This document shows positions 1-7,704 of a stretch of 38,375 nt of DNA, piece after piece. The notes below the pieces were generated by a model, which searched no databases, had not been told where the DNA came from, and saw only the letters and a list, made by a program, of their open reading frames with translations. This DNA comes from Bacillota bacterium (GTDB lineage Bacteria > Bacillota > Limnochordia > Darwinibacteriales > Darwinibacteriaceae): assembly GCA_012837925.1 (NCBI GenBank), contig DUQE01000175.1, forward strand, positions 1 through 38,375, in the 5' to 3' direction. The translations under genes were made by a program, and so were the position numbers. The first letter of the stretch is position 1. Every line of letters starts with the position of its first letter.

Positions 1-1087
1 CGCGTACAATAGTATACTCATCAACGGGTGTTGTCTCCTCTTTGGGCAGCACCAGATGCGGTACCTGCGTTTCTACGGGATCAGACGCTTTCATCTCCCT
101 GATAAGCTGATCGCAACGCCGCATCAGCTCATGCGTTCCCTTCTGTGTAGCGGCCGAAATCACGAAAAATTCCTGTTTGTGATCGGCTGCAAGTTGACGT
201 AGACGTTCCACGTTCTCCTCGGCTTCTGGAAGGTCCGCCTTGTTGGCAACCAGGATTTGAGGACATTCGGCCAATTTTGCACTATACAAACGCAACTCTT
301 CGTTAATCTTGGCGTAGTCCTCCACAGGATCCCGACCATCAACACCTGCTGCGTCCACCAAATGCAAAATCAAGCGCGTCCGTTCAATATGGCGCAAGAA
401 ATCCGTACCTAGGCCAACGCCGCTGTGTGCTCCTTCAATGAGACCCGGGATATCGGCCACGACAAATGCATGTCCGGGTTCTAAGGAGACGACTCCTAAG
501 TTGGGAACGAGTGTAGTGAAAGGGTAGTTCGCCACTTTCGGTCTCGCCGCAGAGACGACGGAGAGTAATGTGGATTTTCCTACGTTGGGGTAACCTACAA
601 GGCCAACATCAGCTAGAAGCTTGAGTTCCAGCTGCAGCCACAGCTCCTTACCGGGTTCGCCACGTTCCGCAAAGGAGGGGGCTTGACGAGTGGCTGTTGT
701 AAAGTGTGGGTTTCCCCTTCCGCCGCGTCCCCCTGGTAGAGCCAAGACACGACTATTGGGAACCGTAAGGTCCAAGAGCACTTCGCCCGTTTCCGCATCC
801 TTGACCAAGGTGCCGGGAGGCACTCGAATTTCCAGGTCTTCCCCATCTTTACCCGCCATCTTCTTCGACTGGCCATCTTGGCCACGAGGAGCTATAAACT
901 TGCGTCGATATCGAAAGTCAATCAAAGTCGAGATTCCCTCGTCGACAACAAAGTAGATACTCCCGCCCTTACCTCCATCACCGCCTGCTGGACCACCTGC
1001 CGGAACGTATTTCTCGCGCCGAAAACGAACGACGCCATCACCACCGTCCCCCGACTTCACATAGATGCGGGCCTGATCAATAAACAT
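1..1087 (-). CDS. obg: GTPase Obg/CgtA, partial (3' end cut by window)
   Basis: Essential ribosome-associated GTPase acting in 50S assembly and stress control. The ATG at 1087 follows a GGGAGGA Shine-Dalgarno; 362 codons are present and the C-terminus runs off the left edge. The first ~158 residues form the glycine-rich Obg fold (GGDGG and GGRGGRGN motifs). The G domain follows: P-loop GYPNVGKST near residue 165, DIPG (G3) and NKAD (G4). The start of the C-terminal OCT domain is only just reached. It is the last gene of the rplU-prp-rpmA-obg cluster, separated from rpmA by a terminator-like hairpin, so its expression probably depends on read-through. Identification is by family motifs and conserved gene order. 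Confidence 0.97.
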   Translation of the reverse strand, partial: MFIDQARIYVKSGDGGDGVVRFRREKYVPAGGPAGGDGGKGGSIYFVVDEGISTLIDFRYRRKFIAPRGQDGQSKKMAGKDGEDLEIRVPPGTLVKDAETGEVLLDLTVPNSRVLALPGGRGGRGNPHFTTATRQAPSFAERGEPGKELWLQLELKLLADVGLVGYPNVGKSTLLSVVSAARPKVANYPFTTLVPNLGVVSLEPGHAFVVADIPGLIEGAHSGVGLGTDFLRHIERTRLILHLVDAAGVDGRDPVEDYAKINEELRLYSAKLAECPQILVANKADLPEAEENVERLRQLAADHKQEFFVISAATQKGTHELMRRCDQLIREMKASDPVETQVPHLVLPKEETTPVDEYTIVR

Positions 1088-1103
1088 AAACGGTCCTCCC
1101 TTG

Positions 1104-1139
1104 AAAAAATCCCCTTTGCACCGGAGCACAAAGGGGATT
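1104..1139 (-). terminator. Rho-independent terminator or attenuator between rpmA and obg
   Basis: On the minus strand an 11-bp perfect stem (arms 1129-1139 and 1108-1118, AATCCCCTTTG with its complement) encloses a 10-base loop and is followed by six T residues. It lies just after the rpmA stop and directly before the obg Shine-Dalgarno, so it probably lowers obg transcription relative to the ribosomal protein genes. Confidence 0.88.
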
Positions 1140-1143
1140 ATCA

Positions 1144-1431
1144 CTACGCAAGTGCGGCCTCAGTTACTATGCTAACCGCTTTACCTGTTTTTCCTCGGCG
1201 TTCGAAGGAAACATAGCCATCTGTCAGAGCAAACAGGGTATCGTCCTTGCCAAGACCTACGTTGACACCAGGTTTTACCTTGGTTCCGCGCTGTCTAATG
1301 ATGATACTGCCTGCGGTAACAAATTGCCCATCATGACTTTTCACACCTAGACGTTGAGCAGCAGAGTCTCTACCGTTCTTCGTGCTTCCGCCACCCTTTT
1401 TTGAGGCGAAAAATTGCAGATTCATTCTCAC
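1144..1431 (-). CDS. rpmA: 50S ribosomal protein L27, with cleavable N-terminal extension
   Basis: L27 sits near the peptidyl-transferase centre. The protein begins [16 protein letters not shown]. The LQFF/A segment is the Firmicutes-type extension that the cysteine protease Prp removes between F and A, exposing the functional ASKKGGGS tail (established for the family; the site is visible here). The rest is a typical L27 body ([16 protein letters not shown]), 95 residues in total. The GTG start at 1431 has an AGGAGGTG site at 7-base spacing, placed inside the prp coding frame. The first 62 bases overlap the 3' end of prp in another frame. A terminator follows the stop. Confidence 0.97.
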   Translation of the reverse strand: MRMNLQFFASKKGGGSTKNGRDSAAQRLGVKSHDGQFVTAGSIIIRQRGTKVKPGVNVGLGKDDTLFALTDGYVSFERRGKTGKAVSIVTEAALA

Positions 1432-1771
1432 GGTATGGCACCTCCTTCACACTGACATGTTTTCCGTATTCCTTCTCTGTGGCCAAAAGGCCCACATGAA
1501 GGACATCAAGTACGAGTTGAGCCTGTTTCCACTCTTCATTGGAGAGTTGATCAGGCAATAGACACAGCATTGTTCCATCACGTTCATCGGCTTGCACCAG
1601 GCAATCAATGGCCAAGACCTTTTCTAAACCAAGGATGGCTGTCTGCGTTAATACGGACACGGCGGCACAGACAATATCCTCCCCATGTGTGGCATAGTCA
1701 GAATGTCCTTGAGCTCGAAAGCCCAGCCAACCATTACCTTCCTCAGTCATGTAGAACTCAACCTTAGTCAT
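1370..1771 (-). CDS. prp: Ribosomal-processing cysteine protease Prp (YsxB family)
   Basis: Prp cleaves the N-terminal extension of L27, encoded by the next gene. The family signature [18 protein letters not shown] is present, with the catalytic pair expected at His23 and Cys35 counting from the ATG at 1771. That ATG is 4 bases past the rplU stop and has no clear Shine-Dalgarno, so translational coupling to rplU is likely. At 133 residues the protein is longer than the usual ~105-115. The extra C-terminal basic tail ([13 protein letters not shown]) is encoded in frame overlap with the start of rpmA. A TTG at 1795 could extend the N-terminus but would overlap rplU. Confidence 0.92.
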   Translation of the reverse strand: MTKVEFYMTEEGNGWLGFRAQGHSDYATHGEDIVCAAVSVLTQTAILGLEKVLAIDCLVQADERDGTMLCLLPDQLSNEEWKQAQLVLDVLHVGLLATEKEYGKHVSVKEVPYRENESAIFRLKKGWRKHEER

Positions 1772-1775
1772 GGCA

Positions 1776-2087
1776 TTAAGCGGTGATGGATTCAATCACC
1801 AATTTGGTGTAGGGTTGCCGATGGCCTTTTTTCTTGCGATAGTTTTTCTTCGCTTTGTACTTGAAGACAATGATCTTCTTCTGTTTTCCTTGTTTAGCGG
1901 CTTTGGCAACTACCTTGGCCCCTTCAACATAGGGTGTACCAACTGTGGTCTTACCATCTTGGCTCACAAGAAGAACGCGATCGATAACAACTTCATCGCC
2001 TTCATTGACATCGAGCTTCTCAACATAAATGGCATCACCTGTGGACACACGATATTGCTTACCACCAGTTTCGATAACGGCGTACAA
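1776..2087 (-). CDS. rplU: 50S ribosomal protein L21
   Basis: Structural 50S protein, 103 residues, beginning with the family-typical [13 protein letters not shown] and ending in the basic [19 protein letters not shown] segment. The start is a TTG at 2087, chosen because AAGGAGGTG lies about 7 bases upstream and because the family starts exactly here; the open frame extends further upstream but has no homology. It is first in the rplU-prp-rpmA-obg cluster, behind its own sigma-A promoter and a structured leader. Use of TTG in a highly expressed ribosomal protein gene is notable. Confidence 0.96.
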   Translation of the reverse strand: MYAVIETGGKQYRVSTGDAIYVEKLDVNEGDEVVIDRVLLVSQDGKTTVGTPYVEGAKVVAKAAKQGKQKKIIVFKYKAKKNYRKKKGHRQPYTKLVIESITA

Positions 2088-2226
2088 TACGTCCACCTCC
2101 TTCTCTAGACTCGCCATACAGGTACACAATGAGGGTAACACCCCAAGAGTGTTTTAAGGGAAACCTGTTCTGAGCGGTTTCAATGCCCAGACCTACCGAT
2201 CATAATCGAAGACACGGACATCTACC
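2088..2226 (-). promoter_or_regulatory. Candidate rplU (L21) leader RNA
   Basis: About 138 untranslated bases lie between the predicted transcription start and the rplU TTG. Two hairpins are visible on the minus strand: GAAACC/GGTTTC with a 10-base loop (around 2161-2182) and AACAC/GTGTT with a 7-base loop (around 2136-2153). Firmicutes rplU operons often carry an L21 leader with autoregulatory structure. Assignment here rests on position and hairpins only, not on a covariance match. Confidence 0.5.
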
Positions 2227-2231
2227 CAATC

Positions 2232-2260
2232 ATTCTAACACCAAGGCCGGGCCCTGTCAA
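2232..2260 (-). promoter_or_regulatory. Sigma-A promoter for rplU-prp-rpmA-obg
   Basis: TTGACA (2255-2260), a 17-base spacer and TAGAAT (2232-2237) on the minus strand. This is a near-consensus promoter directly upstream of the rplU leader. The TGA inside the -35 box is also the stop codon of rng. Confidence 0.88.
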
Positions 2261-3672
2261 TCAATAGTGTAGCTTTCCACCCGATAATCCTGACGGGGCA
2301 GCGACTCGTCTCCCTGGACAGTTACCGTTTTCCCAATGTACTTCTCCAACTCACGCAGGTTGCTCCCCCCGGGACCGATCACATGACCAGCCACAGACGG
2401 ATGACAACGTACCTCAATAGCTTCAACGTCTTCCAGGGCCAAGGAGTTGACTTCTCGGGCGATCTGAAAGGCCACTGTCTCGTCGGAAGGAACTCGGCCT
2501 CTGCCCTTGCAGTGGGGGCAATCGACGTCCAAGATATGCGAGAGGAGTCTATCTGTTTTCTTACGAGTCAGCTCCACTAAGCCCAGGCGAGTGAATCCAA
2601 GCAGATTTGTTCTAGTCTTATCGGCGCTAAGGCTAGTGGCGAGCTGCTGTAAGACGGCTTCTCTATGACTGGGATCCGCCATGTCAATAAAGTCAATAAT
2701 AACGATTCCACCCGTGTTGCGCAAGCGGAGCTGGTGGGCTATCTCAGCAGCAGCTTCCAGGTTCGTCTTTAGGACCGTGTCTTGCAGGTTCTTGCTTCCC
2801 ACGTATTTCCCTGTGTTTACATCAATGCTCAACAATGCTTCCGTCTGATTGAATACCAAATAACCTCCGCAGTCAAGCCACACACGGTTGTTGCCCGCCC
2901 GTTCCAGTTCCTTCTTGAGCCCAAGGTGAGTAAACACGTCGACTTTACCTTGATGCAGATCAACTTGCACGGGTTCCTTGACGCCAAGGCTTGCCAGTTC
3001 ATCTTGTACTCGCTTTTGCATGTCGGCATTGTCCACAACGATCGTGGTGTTGCCCGACGCATAAAGGTCGCGCAAAATGCGATGGACCAGGTCATAGTCT
3101 TGATAAAGCAGCCGAGACGAAGACTTGCCCCTGTGCTTGTTGGTGATCCGGGACCACTCTTCTAGAAGGTCCGCTACATCGGCTTCAAGTTCTTCGTGCG
3201 TGCAGTGTTCTGCTACAGTACGAACGATCAGCCCCATGTTCTCGGGCCGGATTTCTTCAGCAATCTCCTTGAGCCGAGCACGTTCCGTCTCGTCTGTAAT
3301 CTGGCGCGAGATTCCTGTATGCTCTTGAAAGGGCATCAGAACTAAGTAGCGTCCTGGCAAAGATACTCTTGTCGTGACTCTGGGGCCCTTAGTGCCAACG
3401 GCCTCTTTGGAAACCTGCACCATGACGGAATCGCCGATCTTGAGTTCATCGATGGAGTCCGCCAAGAACAAGAATGCGTTCTTGGCCATGCCAATATCGA
3501 CAAACGCAGCACCCATGCCAGGCAGAATGTTCTCTACCCGGCCCTTGTATATATTGCTGCCAAGACGGTCTCTGCTGTCTCTCTCCAGATAATACTCCAC
3601 CAAACGACCATTCTCAACAATACCTACTTGCACTTGATTCAGTAACGCAGAAATCACTATTTTTCTTTTCAT
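2257..3672 (-). CDS. rng: Ribonuclease G/E family endoribonuclease
   Basis: Single-strand-specific endoribonuclease for rRNA maturation and mRNA decay. The 471 residues resemble RNase G in length (no RNase E C-terminal scaffold). An S1 RNA-binding domain spans about residues 38-105 (NIYKGRVENILPGMGAAFVDIG). The DNase I-like catalytic part has the metal-binding aspartates D284 (SIDVNTGK) and D327 (IIDFID), spaced 43 residues as in E. coli RNase E (D303/D346). The Zn-link CPHCKGRG follows, with C385 and C388. ATG at 3672, 2 bases after the stop of the upstream gene. It directly follows the radical-SAM pair, a common Clostridia order. The stop codon lies within the rplU -35 box. Confidence 0.96.
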   Translation of the reverse strand: MKRKIVISALLNQVQVGIVENGRLVEYYLERDSRDRLGSNIYKGRVENILPGMGAAFVDIGMAKNAFLFLADSIDELKIGDSVMVQVSKEAVGTKGPRVTTRVSLPGRYLVLMPFQEHTGISRQITDETERARLKEIAEEIRPENMGLIVRTVAEHCTHEELEADVADLLEEWSRITNKHRGKSSSRLLYQDYDLVHRILRDLYASGNTTIVVDNADMQKRVQDELASLGVKEPVQVDLHQGKVDVFTHLGLKKELERAGNNRVWLDCGGYLVFNQTEALLSIDVNTGKYVGSKNLQDTVLKTNLEAAAEIAHQLRLRNTGGIVIIDFIDMADPSHREAVLQQLATSLSADKTRTNLLGFTRLGLVELTRKKTDRLLSHILDVDCPHCKGRGRVPSDETVAFQIAREVNSLALEDVEAIEVRCHPSVAGHVIGPGGSNLRELEKYIGKTVTVQGDESLPRQDYRVESYTID

Positions 3673-3674
3673 TA

Positions 3675-4355
3675 CTAGCCTCGATCCTCTAGAGGCGGGA
3701 CGTATAGGTTCCCAACCTTCTTAAACTGCCCCATTCTGGTAATCGTTGCCTCCAGATGGGCAAAACATAACAACTGGCCCAACTCTTCCATACGAAGATT
3801 CGCTTCATTACCCAGACCGGCCAAGCAGTCAAACACTACTCCCGTTGGGCTCTGCACAATAGCACCCACCGAGAACAGAAAGTGACGAACATCCACATCC
3901 CTGCTCCCTTTCTTAGTTTCCCGCCTTACGACAAAGCTATCCACTTCTTGGAGCCACTGCCAACGCTCCTTAATAGCGTCCGCACTCACTTTAGGCAGGG
4001 AGACCCTCCACGACGCCGCGTTGATCTGAGCCTGAAGAGTTGGTGCGTGATCCGGTAATCGTTGGGCACGCAGCACCTCAAAGCCTTTGGGCAAATGCTG
4101 GTTATAGATCTTCACAAACTCCTCAGGATCAAGTTCCTCCGTCAAGGCAAAGTCCCCATACTCAGCCTCACTCAAGAGGCCCACCGACAAAGCATAGCTA
4201 TAGCTCATGATGGGCCTTGGCGTAAATCCTTCGGAGTAGGCCATGGGAAGACCAGCCCTGCGCACCGCGCGCTCCATCGTTCTCACCACATCGAGGTGCG
4301 AAAGAAACTGGACCTCGGGACCTTTTCTAAACTGAAAACGAATGACATTACTCAA
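3675..4355 (-). CDS. TIGR03936/DUF2344 family radical-SAM-linked protein
   Basis: 226 residues. The opening VIRFQFRKGPEVQFLSHLDVVRTMERAVRRAGLP, split here as a family landmark (FRKGPEVQFLSHLD), and the GFTPRPIMSYSYALSVGLLSEAEY region (GFTPRP, ALSVGL) are typical of the DUF2344 family. These proteins are found next to, or fused to, the TIGR03960 radical SAM protein; function unknown. The start is TTG at 4355 with AAGGAG seven bases upstream, overlapping the end of the upstream gene by 8 bases, which argues for coupled translation. No membrane segment or metal cluster motif is seen. The operon position beside RNase G and ribosomal genes suggests, but does not show, a role in RNA or ribosome modification. 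Confidence 0.9.
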   Translation of the reverse strand: MSNVIRFQFRKGPEVQFLSHLDVVRTMERAVRRAGLPMAYSEGFTPRPIMSYSYALSVGLLSEAEYGDFALTEELDPEEFVKIYNQHLPKGFEVLRAQRLPDHAPTLQAQINAASWRVSLPKVSADAIKERWQWLQEVDSFVVRRETKKGSRDVDVRHFLFSVGAIVQSPTGVVFDCLAGLGNEANLRMEELGQLLCFAHLEATITRMGQFKKVGNLYVPPLEDRG

Positions 4356-6204
4356 CGTTCTTCTCCTTCACGATGGCATTGGCCACGCGTAAGCTCGGAC
4401 AGACACCACACCGACTACACTCGTCCCAGCGACAGTCGGGCGTCGGCACCCCTTTTTGCGCCAACTCCCACTCTCTCTGCAAAAAGTCGTAGTCAATGCC
4501 TGCGCTCAAATGCGTCCAAGGTAAGGCTTCACCTATGTCTCTAGTCCGTCCTGCATAGTCTTGAGGATCGATCCCTGCATCACCAAAGGCCTGTTCCCAA
4601 AGATCAAAACGGAAGGAATCTGTCCAGCTGTCAAACTGGCAGCCTAGGTCAACAGCTCTCTCTAGTACAGCCGCCAAGCGACGATCGCCCCTGGCGAAAA
4701 CGGCCTCTAAAAAGCTCTCTTCGACTCTCGGGTAGCTAAAGTGTATGGCAGGATGCCGCAGACGGTCCTGGAGAAAACGCTGTTTTGAACGCAAGATCTC
4801 CATCGATTCCTGGGCCATCCATTGAAACGGCGTGTGAGGTTTGGGAACAAAAGAGGCAACGCTGATGGAAACCTCGGGTCGCCTTCTGGCACTGCGAAAC
4901 TCCTTGCCCCACTCCAGTACCTTGTGCGCCAACTCAACAATGCCTTCTAGATCCTCTTCTGTCTCGGTCGGTAGACCAATCATGAAATAAAGCTTGATTC
5001 GCGACCACCCCGCGGCAAAGGCACTTTGCACTACGTCCTTTAAATCATCATCGGACACATTCTTGTTAATGACATTCCTTAGCCGTTGGGTTCCCGCCTC
5101 GGGGGCGAAGGTAAGTCCTGTCTTCCTGGCTTTTTGAATCTCTTGAGCAAGTTCAATACCGAAAGAATCTAGCCGCAGCGAGGGCAGAGAAACCGAAATG
5201 CCACAGTCTTGATAATGCACTATGAGATCTCTAACGAGGGGACCGATCTGTCCGTAATCGCCGCTGGACAAGGAGGATAACGATATCTCCTCATACCCGG
5301 TGCTTTCTACCAAACGGGCGATCTGCTCCTTAAGAACCCGGGGTTCCCTCTCCCTAACCGGCCTATAGATCATGCCAGCCTGGCAAAAGCGACAACCCCT
5401 GGTACAGCCACGCATGATCTCGCCCATCACGCGATCATGGACTACTTCTACATAAGGAACGACAAACTCCTCGGGATAGGGAAGACGATTGAAGTCTCTA
5501 ACCACGCGCTTTTGAATCTGTGTTGCAGCGTTCGGGACTTGTGATTCTAAGGCCTCAAACCTACCATCCACTCCGTAGATAGGCTTATACCACTTCGGCA
5601 CATAAATCCCCTCAAGGCGAGACAGTTCGGTGAGGAGTTGGTCCTTGGTCAGCCCCTGTGCTTTGCCATCCTTCACTACGTCAAGGATTTCGTGCATCAC
5701 TTCTTCACCTTCACCAAGAACGACAAAATCCAGGAAATCGGCTACTGGTTCTGCGTTAAAGGCCGCAGGTCCACCTGCCATGATCAAAGGCAGCATCTCA
5801 TCTCTCTCCGTACTTCTGCGACGAATGCCCGCCAAATCCAGCATCTTCAGGATATTCGTGAAGCTAAGTTCATGCTGCAGTGTGAACCCCACCAAATCAA
5901 ACTTTGTCAATGTAGAACCCGATTCTAAAGCTGTCAAAGGAATGCCATGTTCCTCCATGAGCTCCTGCATATCAACCCACGGAGCATAAACTCGCTCAGC
6001 TAGAGCGTCGTGTCTTCCATTAATGAGTGCATACAATATCTTAAAGCCTAAATGGCCCATGCCCACATCATAAATGTCAGGAAAGGCAAGCGCGACTTTA
6101 ACGGCTACCTCGCTCCAATTCTTGTGTTGGGCATTGAGTTCATGATTCGTATAGCGAGCTGGTTTTGTGACCAGCGGTAAGAGTGGCACAAGACGCTTGT
6201 CCAT
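4348..6204 (-). CDS. TIGR03960 family B12-binding-like radical SAM protein
   Basis: 618 residues. The N-terminal ~200 residues look like a B12-binding-type Rossmann region (FPDIYDVGMGHLGFKILY, then GGPAAFNAEPVADFLDF, GEGEE). The radical SAM core carries C267-xxx-C271-xx-C274 (GCTRGCRFCQAG) for a 4Fe-4S cluster. The C-terminus has a further cysteine group, DCRWDECSRCGVC, which could bind a second cluster or zinc. The family is widespread in Clostridia with no established substrate. ATG at 6204 preceded by GGGGGTGG. Overlaps the DUF2344 gene by 8 bases; the two are probably partners. Family assignment is firm, the reaction unknown. Confidence 0.93.
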   Translation of the reverse strand: MDKRLVPLLPLVTKPARYTNHELNAQHKNWSEVAVKVALAFPDIYDVGMGHLGFKILYALINGRHDALAERVYAPWVDMQELMEEHGIPLTALESGSTLTKFDLVGFTLQHELSFTNILKMLDLAGIRRRSTERDEMLPLIMAGGPAAFNAEPVADFLDFVVLGEGEEVMHEILDVVKDGKAQGLTKDQLLTELSRLEGIYVPKWYKPIYGVDGRFEALESQVPNAATQIQKRVVRDFNRLPYPEEFVVPYVEVVHDRVMGEIMRGCTRGCRFCQAGMIYRPVREREPRVLKEQIARLVESTGYEEISLSSLSSGDYGQIGPLVRDLIVHYQDCGISVSLPSLRLDSFGIELAQEIQKARKTGLTFAPEAGTQRLRNVINKNVSDDDLKDVVQSAFAAGWSRIKLYFMIGLPTETEEDLEGIVELAHKVLEWGKEFRSARRRPEVSISVASFVPKPHTPFQWMAQESMEILRSKQRFLQDRLRHPAIHFSYPRVEESFLEAVFARGDRRLAAVLERAVDLGCQFDSWTDSFRFDLWEQAFGDAGIDPQDYAGRTRDIGEALPWTHLSAGIDYDFLQREWELAQKGVPTPDCRWDECSRCGVCPSLRVANAIVKEKNVE

Positions 6205-6229
6205 GAGCCCACCCCCTTCATCAACTGTG

Positions 6230-7114
6230 CTAAATTTTGTGTACGTTTACTGCCCCTACTTTGTGCAACAATCCATGTTCAAAAAGGGCTCCAATCAACT
6301 CGATTTCTCCAATGAAACCGATTACTTTTCCATCAAGATCAAGAACCCAGATCCTATGGTAACATGGTGGTTGAAAATGCTCGAGAACCTCACCTAACGA
6401 TGACTCTACGGTGGCCACCAAATCTCTTGCCACTAACACGCGCTTCAAACGCAGTTCCTGTTTTTTGTGGGTCAGATAGCGCATGAAGACATAGCTCGCG
6501 TTCTTTTGTTCTTTTCTGGCTACCGAAAAGAGCATGACACCGGAAAAAGCAAAGATAAGTCCCTGATACTCCGACTGAACTGTCAAGTAGGCCCCCCATC
6601 CCACCAGGGCGATACTGAGAATCTGGCCAAGTAGAGCCGCCGTACGTGTAGCTTCCTTGAATCCCCGACCCCGTGCGAGCAGGCTGCGCAAAACCCGTCC
6701 TCCGTCCAAAGGAAGGGCAGGTATGAGATTGAACACCGCCATACCAAGGTTGGCCTGAATGAAGAAGTCAAACCACTGGGGATCGAGTGAGTAATACGGC
6801 GCCAAACCGTAGGCAAAAAAGATAAGCAAACCATTGCCAAGTGGACCTGCTATGGCTACGATCCATTCTATCTGTGGGTTAAGTTGCAGAAAAGCATCAA
6901 TTCGCGTGACACCGCCGAAGGGTAAGAGTTCGACATCGGTGATAGGAAGACGATATACTTTGGCCATTAGAATGTGGCAACTCTCATGCCAGAGCACGAT
7001 AGCAAAGAGTAAAAGCGCTTCGGTCAGTCTCCCGTAGAGAAACGCCATACCCAAAAGCAGAATGAAAAAGGGATTCACTTTAAGGGGAATCCCAAAATAG
7101 TTGCCTATCCGCAT
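6230..7114 (-). CDS. spoIVFB: SpoIVFB-type intramembrane M50 metalloprotease
   Basis: Multi-pass site-2 protease family member; in Bacillus the orthologue cleaves pro-sigma-K at the forespore membrane. 294 residues from the ATG at 7114. The zinc motif is H43-E44-S-C-H47, and the third ligand D137 is in ALPLDGGR, exactly the positions known for B. subtilis SpoIVFB. The usual HELGH is HESCH here. Several hydrophobic segments span residues 15-200; residues from ~220 form a CBS-like cytosolic domain (LVARDLVATVESSLGEV ... VLDLDGKVIGFIGE). The start follows the upstream stop by 4 bases, with GGTGAGGAG overlapping that stop. Next to a short spoIVFA-like gene, fitting a sporulation-signalling role, though vegetative M50 roles are possible. 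Confidence 0.88.
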   Translation of the reverse strand: MRIGNYFGIPLKVNPFFILLLGMAFLYGRLTEALLLFAIVLWHESCHILMAKVYRLPITDVELLPFGGVTRIDAFLQLNPQIEWIVAIAGPLGNGLLIFFAYGLAPYYSLDPQWFDFFIQANLGMAVFNLIPALPLDGGRVLRSLLARGRGFKEATRTAALLGQILSIALVGWGAYLTVQSEYQGLIFAFSGVMLFSVARKEQKNASYVFMRYLTHKKQELRLKRVLVARDLVATVESSLGEVLEHFQPPCYHRIWVLDLDGKVIGFIGEIELIGALFEHGLLHKVGAVNVHKI

Positions 7115-7118
7115 CTCC

Positions 7119-7358
7119 TCACCATCCAGAGGTAGCTTCAGACCACCCTTCGAAGAGAGACCCCAAATCCCAGGTATCCCACTTCTGTTCGAATCCCACC
7201 TTTTCGAGAATGGGCTGCACGGAGAAATTCGTAGAAACAACAAAAGAAACGTATTCTGTTACTGGTTCGGCAAACTCCACATTCGTGTACGCCAAGATCA
7301 TTACTACTACAAAAATACTCAGGGCCATTACCAAGTTCCTGATAAAGCTCTTAGCCAC
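7119..7358 (-). CDS. Small membrane protein, SpoIVFA-like N-terminal part without M23 domain
   Basis: 79 residues. GTG start at 7358 with AAGGAGGTG seven bases upstream. A single transmembrane helix covers about residues 8-24 (LVMALSIFVVVMILAY), followed by ~55 extracytoplasmic residues (YVSFVVSTNFSVQPILEKVG, then FEQKWDTWDLG). In other Firmicutes the gene just before spoIVFB is spoIVFA, a one-helix protein that anchors and inhibits the protease and usually ends in an M23/LytM domain. Topology and position fit, but there is no LytM domain, and no remnant of one in the other frames before spoIVFB. Inference: a minimal SpoIVFA-type partner. It could also be an unrelated small membrane protein. 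Confidence 0.72.
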   Translation of the reverse strand: MAKSFIRNLVMALSIFVVVMILAYTNVEFAEPVTEYVSFVVSTNFSVQPILEKVGFEQKWDTWDLGSLFEGWSEATSGW

Positions 7359-7427
7359 GATTACGCACCTCCTTCGCCTACTACAATATATTACCGAAGG
7401 AGTCGAATCATGAATACTGTCACGAAC

Positions 7428-7691
7428 TCAGATGTTACGCTTCACGTTCTTCACAGGAATGTTGGCGATGAGTGCAACAGAGTCATCACCCTCGTCAAAT
7501 GTAACCTCCAAGCCTTCTTCGTCGATCTCTAGATACTTAGAAATCACCTGAATCAGCTCCGCCTCTAGTGCCTCTACAAGACCAGGAGAGAGGCTGGCCC
7601 GGTCGTGTACTAAGACTAACCGAAGTCGTTCCTTAGCCTTGTTCTTACTACCTTCTGAGCCACCAAATAGTTTCGAAATAAACTCGAACAT
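7428..7691 (-). CDS. minE: Cell division topological specificity factor MinE
   Basis: MinE stimulates the MinD ATPase and makes the Min inhibitor oscillate or relocate away from midcell. 87 residues. The N-terminal amphipathic MFEFISKLFGG is the membrane-targeting segment; AKERLRLVLVHDRASLSPG is the MinD-binding region; the C-terminal part (LEVTFDEGDDSVALIANIPVK) is the dimerisation domain. ATG at 7691 with GGAGGGAAAGGC upstream. Completes minC-minD-minE. The presence of MinE rather than only DivIVA-type placement is typical of many Clostridia. Confidence 0.96.
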   Translation of the reverse strand: MFEFISKLFGGSEGSKNKAKERLRLVLVHDRASLSPGLVEALEAELIQVISKYLEIDEEGLEVTFDEGDDSVALIANIPVKNVKRNI

Positions 7692-7704
7692 GCCTTTCCC
7701 TCCT

